NCBI GenBank assembly: GCA_902796435.1
Contig: CADBPG010000163.1
Location: 1-44,366 of the forward strand
From: an uncultured Eubacteriales bacterium
Lineage (GTDB): Bacteria; Bacillota; Clostridia; Lachnospirales; Bianqueaceae
Reading direction: 5' to 3'
DNA: 44,366 bases
In this document: positions 42,692-44,366 of the stretch, piece by piece
How positions within the stretch are numbered: the stretch's first letter is position 1
Layout: each line of letters starts with the position of its first letter
Made by a program: the position numbers and the translations under genes
Notes under the pieces: generated by a model
Told to the model about the DNA's origin: nothing
Databases searched by the model: none
Seen by the model: only the letters and a program-made list of their open reading frames with translations

Positions 42692-44366
42692 ATGGCAAAC
42701 GAAAGGCCATCGGAGACCAAACAGCTGGCGACTCAGGGTATCATCCTGGTCGCGGCCTCCTTTGTGGTGCGTTTCATCGGGTTTTTATACCGGATCCCGC
42801 TGACCAACCTGTGGGGCGATGCAGGTAATGACGCCTATTCTATGGCGTATCAGATCTACAACCTGTTCATCATCATTTCCTCCTTCGGTGTACCGGCCGC
42901 CTTGTCCCGTATGGTAGGCAAGAGGCTGGCGCTGAAGCAGTACGCAAATGCCCGGCAGGTCTTTGTCGTGGCTCTGGTCCTGATCGGATCCATCACCCTG
43001 GTGTGCTCCTTGTTTATGTGGTTCGGCGCCGGGTTCATCGCGAACCAGGTCTTCGGTGTCGCGGATTCCATGATCTCGATCCGGGTCCTGGCGGTCACAC
43101 TTCTGGTGGTGGCCGGCATCGCGGTGCTGCGCGGTCTGTTCCAGGGTATGAACAACATGAAGCCGACGGCGATCTCCCAGATCCTGGAGCAGTTCGTCAA
43201 CGCGGCGGCCAGCCTGATCTTCGCCTTTGCCTTATTCGGCAAGGGTCTGGCCTGGGGTGTTGCCGGCGGTATCAGCGGCGCGGGCTTCGGCGGCCTGGCG
43301 GCCCTGGTCCTGTTGCTGTTCATCTACTATCTGTACCGTGGACGGTCCTGGATCGGTTCCAAGAAAGCGAGCAGCCGCTATGTGACCGAATCCAACCAGC
43401 AGATCGCAAAAGAAATGATGCTTCTGGTCATTCCCATCGTCCTCGCATCCGCGGTCCTGAATATCAAGAATATCGTGGATTCCAGCCTGTTCCTGCGGCT
43501 GATGCGCCTCAAGGGTTATGAGAATGAGGAGATCTCTCTGATGCGTGGTATGTATCAGGGCAAGTTCATCCTGCTGACCACGCTGCCCATCGCGGTGGGC
43601 AACGCTTTAGGCACAGCGGCCGTGCCCAGCATCACCCGGTCCATCACGCTGAATGACCGGGAGGAGATCCGCTCCAAGGTCATGATGCAGTACCGGATGA
43701 TCGTGTTGATCACGCTGCCGGCGGCCATTGGTATGGCCATAGTGGCGTCGCCCATGCTGCACGTCCTGTTCCCGGCGGCTCCGGACGGCGCGAGTCTGTT
43801 CTATGTCGGCTCGATCCAGGTCGTGTTCTACAGCATCGTCCATGTATCCACCGGCATCCTGCAGGGTCTGAATCGTGTGAAGATCCCCATCGTGAACGCG
43901 ATCATCGCCGCTCTGGTGGCACTGGTGGTCTGCATCTTCTGCATCCTGCTGTTCAACCTGAACATCTATTCTCTGGTCATCAGTGATATCGTCTTCACCT
44001 TCGTTCTGGCCTATCTGGACACCGACTCCGTCCGCAGGTTCACAAGGTTCTCCGTGAACTGGATCGAGATCTTCAAGAAGCCTTTGATCGCCACCGGAGC
44101 CATGGGCATCTGCTGCCTGCTGGTCTATCTGCTGGTGCACAGGGTAGAGGGCTCCAATATCATTGCCCTGTTCCTGTCCATCATCGTGGCCGTCGCGGTG
44201 TACTTCGTGGTACTCGTCAATATCGGCGGTGTTTCTGAGGAAGACATGGACAACCTGCCCATGGGTCATAAGCTGGAATTGCTGAAGATCCCGGGCCTGC
44301 CATCCTTCGACAAAAAGAAAAAAAGAAGACCGGTGCCGCGGCACGTAAGCCGCCGGCCGGTCCATA
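42692..44366 (+). CDS. polysaccharide/lipid II flippase-like protein (SpoVB/MurJ group), cut by window end
   Basis: The open frame runs from ATG 42692 (after GAAAGGAAGAG) to the window end, so at least 558 residues are seen without a stop. About 12-14 hydrophobic helices are visible. The N-terminus ATQGIILVAASFVVRFIGFL, then YRIPLTNLWGDAGNDAYSM and YNLFIIISSFGVPAALSRMV, match SpoVB/YtgP-type MOP-superfamily exporters, which flip lipid-linked cell-wall precursors. The visible C-terminus is very basic (DKKKKRRPVPRHVSRRPVH) and probably close to the end. MurJ-type lipid II flippase, SpoVB and teichoic or exopolysaccharide flippase are all possible roles. Confidence 0.9.
   Translation, partial: MANERPSETKQLATQGIILVAASFVVRFIGFLYRIPLTNLWGDAGNDAYSMAYQIYNLFIIISSFGVPAALSRMVGKRLALKQYANARQVFVVALVLIGSITLVCSLFMWFGAGFIANQVFGVADSMISIRVLAVTLLVVAGIAVLRGLFQGMNNMKPTAISQILEQFVNAAASLIFAFALFGKGLAWGVAGGISGAGFGGLAALVLLLFIYYLYRGRSWIGSKKASSRYVTESNQQIAKEMMLLVIPIVLASAVLNIKNIVDSSLFLRLMRLKGYENEEISLMRGMYQGKFILLTTLPIAVGNALGTAAVPSITRSITLNDREEIRSKVMMQYRMIVLITLPAAIGMAIVASPMLHVLFPAAPDGASLFYVGSIQVVFYSIVHVSTGILQGLNRVKIPIVNAIIAALVALVVCIFCILLFNLNIYSLVISDIVFTFVLAYLDTDSVRRFTRFSVNWIEIFKKPLIATGAMGICCLLVYLLVHRVEGSNIIALFLSIIVAVAVYFVVLVNIGGVSEEDMDNLPMGHKLELLKIPGLPSFDKKKKRRPVPRHVSRRPVH

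Overview
This window is a chromosomal segment of a Gram-positive, probably strictly anaerobic Firmicute, most likely of class Clostridia. The evidence is a reverse-type rubrerythrin, a glycyl-radical hydroxyproline dehydratase, formate-tetrahydrofolate ligase, a class C sortase, a BMP-type nucleoside ABC transporter, RNase Y, strong AGGAGG ribosome binding sites, several TTG starts and the conserved order ftsK - rimO - pgsA - cinA - recA - recX ... rny. Genus cannot be read from the sequence. Coding DNA is mostly GC-rich. The stretch around 940-2390 and the intergenic region around 21770-22330 look different.

Layout. 1-907: yceD-rpmF behind a consensus promoter. 940-4535: an accessory stretch with a nuclease-like hypothetical protein, a 264-bp block present twice and packed with GGAGA/TCTCC pentamers, a reverse rubrerythrin with a PerR/Fur-like operator, a triple REP-like palindrome array, a small RpoA-CTD-like protein and two small hypotheticals. 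4554-8974: class C sortase, tRNA-Pro(GGG), rpsO, a structured leader, pnp and dut. 9020-20139: a long co-directional housekeeping run uppP-ftsK-fhs-folD-rimO-pgsA-cinA-recA-recX.

20151-35352 looks like an accessory block inserted between recX and rny. It carries a membrane-anchored serpin behind an ECF-sigma-type promoter and then 550 bp of palindromic repeats, including a 172-bp element with 11-bp terminal inverted repeats whose right end supplies the stop codon of the convergent gene pruA. pruA (P5C dehydrogenase, minus strand) is divergent from a secreted CHAP/SH3/Ig-like wall protein followed by hypD (trans-4-hydroxy-L-proline dehydratase). Then come xpt and a four-gene BMP-family ABC importer. 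35377-44366: rny, purB, proC, a NUDIX hydrolase, phoH-like, ybeY, a DUF3048 lipoprotein-like protein and a SpoVB/MurJ-like flippase cut by the window end.

How the genes fit together. HypD makes 1-pyrroline-5-carboxylate (P5C). PruA can oxidise P5C to glutamate and ProC can reduce it to proline, so both fates of host-derived hydroxyproline are encoded here, although no HypD-activating enzyme is present. Xpt and the BMP importer form a purine salvage unit. The most unusual signals are non-coding: the GGAGA/TCTCC duplicated block, the palindromic mosaic with sequence-divergent but still complementary stems around a constant loop, and the ECF promoter in front of the serpin.
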